64,000 nucleotides of DNA, taken from NCBI RefSeq assembly GCF_000764305.2, contig NW_025941456.1:124001-188000 (forward strand). Direction: 5' to 3'. Both the position numbers and the translations under genes were made by a program. This DNA is from Hyalella azteca. Taxonomy: Eukaryota; Arthropoda; Malacostraca; Amphipoda; Hyalellidae. Of this stretch, positions 60,791-64,000 are shown piece after piece. The first letter of the stretch is position 1. Each line of letters starts with the position of its first letter. The notes under the pieces were generated by a model that saw only the letters and a list, made by a program, of their open reading frames with translations, did not search any database and was not told the origin of the DNA.

Positions 60791-62217
60791 CCGGCATGTA
60801 TAAGATGCTTTCAGATTATAGTGCATGCCTTCAACCTCTGATCAAGTTAAAATTTCGGTCAAGTTCAAATCACCATGAAAAGCGTTAGCAGTTCTAACAG
60901 TGTTCTATTATCACAAATTATTGTGTAGATATATTAAAATTGTGTAAAATTTGTACCTAACAAATATTCCTTAAACGTCTAAAATTCCTTCGAGTATATT
61001 TTCCTATTAAATAGTTCTGATCCGTTGAATCATGCATTCCCAAAAAGGCAAACTATGCGTTTAGAGGAATGCACCATTTCTCTGACCGAAATTTATTTTA
61101 AAAATACAGTATATTTAAACAGCAAATTAATTAATGTCCACCCATATTTAAAATTTTCAATACCCATTTTAGTCAGTTCTATGAGGCTTATACAATAATT
61201 TGTAAATGTCGCTAACTATGGATGAGAACATCACACAAATAAAGAAAACAATCACTCATGTGGACAGATAACTCCGATCTACTTCACAATTAGTTACGGT
61301 AGCAATAGTTTATTAATTATTCAATACTACAATAGATGAAATTGCTAATGCTATTCATCGTCAGAATGAAAGATTTTAATTACAAGTATATAAGCTTCCT
61401 TTCATAATTGAGGCGTATCGAACTTATTTCACTCCGCCAGTCACCCTGCGCTGAGCGACGCGGCTGGCAACTGCACCCAAATAACAAACCGTCCTTCCAT
61501 TGCCACACCGACTCGGCCCTGACAACGCATTGCTTCCGAGGGAATGATTACCGCCGAGCTCATTAGCCAGCAGGATCACGGCGAGGCTTAAATAGGGGGC
61601 GAAGAGTTCGTCAGTGCCCTCAAGTGGGAGTCATAGTTACTGTAATCAAATGAGGAGGTAATGGCGAGAAGAAATATTCATGGCAATCAGATAACTTCGG
61701 AGAAGCCACGTTTGACTGATGTCACAGTAGTCGAGTACACGAGCTGGGAACTTTAGATATAATTTCTTTAAATAATTTACGATATAGTTTATTTATATAT
61801 ATTATATATTGTATTAAATATTATACGATAAAGTTTATTTAAATATTACCAAAATCACATATTATCTCCAGCAATATTCAGAAATGTCTCTCAGCCACTT
61901 GTTACGGTACCATTGGCACCTGATAAACCAGACCTCAACCCCGCTGACTATTTTACATTTTACATACAGTATTTTTTATTGACACTACGCCTGAACACAA
62001 GAGATGCATATCCAAATAGCCTCATATAGTCTATTTTAGTTAGCATAAACACAAGAGCCGTACGTCCCCAACAGCCTCAACGTCATTATTCGTCAGAATC
62101 TAACCAAAACCCTATGACAGCATCAGCCTCAGAATGTTTTGTTCGCTGTTATTAACACAAGAGACGTGCGTCATCGTAAGTAAAATGGACTAAATACATT
62201 GTCGGGACTGAGCTCAC
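60791..62217. other. No supported gene
   Basis: AT-rich except the GC patch at 61440-61630. No open frame of 60 codons or more. Confidence 0.5.
61588..61617 (+). promoter_or_regulatory. Possible core promoter: TATA-like box and arthropod-type initiator
   Basis: TTAAATAG at 61588 in a GC-rich patch (61440-61630), then GTCAGTG with its A at 61613, about 25 bases downstream, matching the arthropod initiator TCAGT. Spacing is slightly short of the usual 30. No plus-strand coding exon is seen downstream, so this rests on motifs alone. Confidence 0.25.
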
Positions 62218-62392
62218 CTCGTTGACAGCGCCCCACGGAACATATACTGGGACGCTCTGGAGACGAGGGACCGGGCGTAGAGGCCGTAGCTGTCGTCATA
62301 GTCGTTGTATTCGTAGTCATCCCTGTAGTCGAAGTAGTCAGTCAGTCCATCATGGCGTTCCAGGGATACATCTTGGGCTCGAACAGCTTCTT
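62218..62392 (-). CDS. Internal exon of an unidentified gene, Asp/Tyr-rich
   Basis: Clear exon signals on the minus strand: acceptor CATTATTGTCACAG at the right, donor ACGAG followed by GTGAGC at the left. Length 175 (2 + 57 codons + 2). One frame is open throughout; the other two contain stops. It reads EAVRAQDVSLERHDGLT, DYFDYRDDYEYNDYDDSYG, LYARSLVSRASQYMFRGALST. Seven tyrosines and eight acidic residues fall within about 21 positions, a composition seen in tyrosine-sulphated secreted or extracellular regions (inference only). I do not recognise the family. Its next exon must lie to the left, but no neighbour exon could be placed. It is not obviously part of the dpr gene, whose start codon is 34 kb away. 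The acceptor region is duplicated just upstream (62533-62630). Confidence 0.6.
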
Positions 62393-62640
62393 CTGTGACA
62401 ATAATGCGTTATTCTAACGATGGATTTTGGGCAATGGTGTTGAAACGCAATTATTGTTTTGGGTAATGCAACTGAAAGTCAATGGTTTCGTGCAATGCAA
62501 TTCAAATTCAATGATATTATTCAATTGAAAGCTTGAACAGCTTCTTACTCTCTTTCAACGATGCATTATTCTTGTCTTGGAATTCGGAAAATGGTGTTAA
62601 AACTCAATTGTTTTGGGCAATGAAATTAAAATAAAATTTT
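62384..62640. repeat. ~150-bp tandem duplication covering an exon acceptor
   Basis: GAACAGCTTCTT (the first 12 bases of the exon at 62218-62392, complement) recurs at 62533, followed in both copies by ACGATG(G/C)AT-like sequence, AATGGTGTT(G/A)AAAC(G/T)CAA and TTGTTTTGGG(T/C)AATG. A further diverged CAATGGTTT-type copy follows to about 62790. Confidence 0.75.
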
Positions 62641-62790
62641 TGTATTCAGTAGATAGGCAATGAAAATGAGAAATGCAATAAAAATGCAATGAGAATGAGA
62701 AATACAATAGAATGGCAATGCAAAATAAATGCAATGATTTTGTTACAATACAATTTAAATTCAATGGTTTTAGGCAATACAATTCAACTG
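62640..62790. repeat. Degenerate GCAATG/AATGAGAAA repeat
   Basis: GCAATGAAAATGAGAAATGC then AATAAAAATGCAATGAGAAT and similar units; continues the repetitive upstream flank of the 62218 exon. Confidence 0.75.
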
Positions 62791-62967
62791 CGGAGGTTTC
62801 TGCATCAGTTCGGTATGTGAACAGTGTGCCTAGTGCACTGAAAGAACCAGGCTTCAAAAACTGCTTTCTTGAAATTCAGGGGCTTTACTTATTAAAATAC
62901 AATCGCTGTTATCATATCACTTTAAGATACAAGCTCACAAATAGTATTTTAGCGTTACACGTACATA

Positions 62968-63062
62968 TCCATCTCCCCTACCATATCCATCCTCCCCACT
63001 GTATCTATATTCCCCCACCATATCCATCTCCCCTACATCTCCTCCACCATATCCATCTCCCC
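62968..63062. repeat. Pyrimidine-rich CCACCATATCCATCTCCCC repeat
   Basis: CATATCCAT(C/T)CTCCCC occurs five times at irregular 18-30-base spacing. Confidence 0.85.
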
Positions 63063-64000
63063 ATCATTTCACCGTTGTCTGAAACAATTTGTGATTTATG
63101 TGGTATTTGAAGTTGATTTTCAGTAAGGGCAGCTGACAATAATTTTAAATCCTTATATTGATGTCCGTAGGTCGAATTCGAATAATAAAGAGACTGCTTT
63201 CGTGCGATTAAGCTTTGTGTTCCTCAAATATTCAACTATACTGTTCTGAAATATTAAGTTTTTTTTTATTCGAAGTCCAACTGATACACTGACCTGATGT
63301 TCCTGGTAGCTGATGAACAGTCTTTTTAATTCTCAAACTTTGAAGCTAATGTTCTTTTAAGGGCCCGATACAAACAGCAAGCCTGTCATTCATGATTTTC
63401 TTGTTGGTTTTCACTTCTGGCAAAGTCTTTGTCAGAGTTAAAAATTTCGGAAAGACGCCGGTTTAATTAACATCGAAGTACAACATTATCTTATATCATA
63501 ACTGGTGTAACTACAAAGCTTATATATTTTTTGTTCCTTTACACGGATTGTAAATAAATACCTAGATAAGTATGGAAATTTTCAGATCGTCATCTCATTC
63601 ACGAGAGAAATAAAGTACAGCCTAATTAGTGAAGAACTCCATAGGAACCTGCCCGAGGCCTGGCGGTTCTCAATACTAGCCTTAAGCCGGCATGTCTTGC
63701 GCCCGCGGGGTGAAGCATCAGGACACCGTACATGTCTGGGACTGCTTAAGTCTCAGTTCAGGGAACAGGAGCACTTCATCTCCTGCCCACAAACACGGCA
63801 ATGAATGCAGCAATGAATGCAGTTTGGTACGAAAAAGTTCTCATCGAAGAGTTTTTTTCCTTCAATTGGCAATCAATTTTCTGATCAAAATTGCATTTTC
63901 CAGTACGATTTAGCTTCTTATCATCGAGCCGTTGATATCAAAAAGCTTTTTAAAGATTGGTGACATAGAATTGATACCTTGGACTGGAAATTCTCCAGAT
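63063..64000. other. No supported gene
   Basis: The 73-codon frame at 63692-63913 is not recognised. No RNA gene seen. Confidence 0.5.

Noticed and set aside
1..64000. tRNA genes, rRNA genes, CRISPR arrays, bacterial operons, endogenous viral genes
   Set aside because: No complete tRNA fold with box A and box B, no CRISPR-type spaced repeats (the arrays here are direct tandem repeats), no clustered same-strand coding frames and no recognisable viral protein were seen.

Overview
The window looks like arthropod genomic DNA, AT-rich and mostly non-coding, with long introns, many minisatellites and few long open frames. No bacterial or viral gene organisation is present. The one gene that can be read with confidence is a dpr-family gene (defective proboscis extension response; two-immunoglobulin-domain neuronal cell-surface protein). 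It runs leftward on the minus strand from about 28050 to 12143. Dpr genes are an arthropod family. The very repeat-rich introns would suit a crustacean, but that part is a guess.

Gene layout (minus strand, 5' to 3'): signal-peptide exon 27636-28050; linker plus first half of Ig1, 23239-23855; second half of Ig1, 22107-22277; first half of Ig2, 15820-15938; second half of Ig2, 14657-14840; C-terminal exon 12143-12543, opening with the Dpr-type junction DEHPAAMQHGTTNR. All splice phases that can be tested agree except one. A short piece encoding the last strand of Ig1 (about 13-15 residues, phase 0 in, phase 1 out) must lie somewhere in the 6.2-kb intron 15939-22106, and I could not place it convincingly.

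The most unusual structure is around exon 14657-14840. Its donor is the last unit of a 21-bp tandem array in which nearly every unit repeats the exon end plus GTGAGT or GTAAGT. On the other side, its acceptor tract is the first unit of a 26-bp array of about 26 copies. A second, unidentified minus-strand exon at 62218-62392 (very rich in Asp and Tyr) also has its acceptor region duplicated next to it.

Elsewhere: a 51-bp minisatellite inside a duplicated block of about 0.7 kb (4868-6493); 73-bp, 49-bp, 48-bp, 44-bp, 29-bp and 12-bp tandem arrays; three copies of a short inverted-repeat element with a GACA/GACG core (45-48 kb); a broken Tc1/mariner-type transposase C-terminus (52246-52671) whose reading frame is shifted and then rescued by a 29-bp triplication; and several perfect hairpins. 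Regions 28-45 kb and 57-62 kb hold no gene that I can support. Most open frames of 60-100 codons in the window look like chance or repeat-driven frames.
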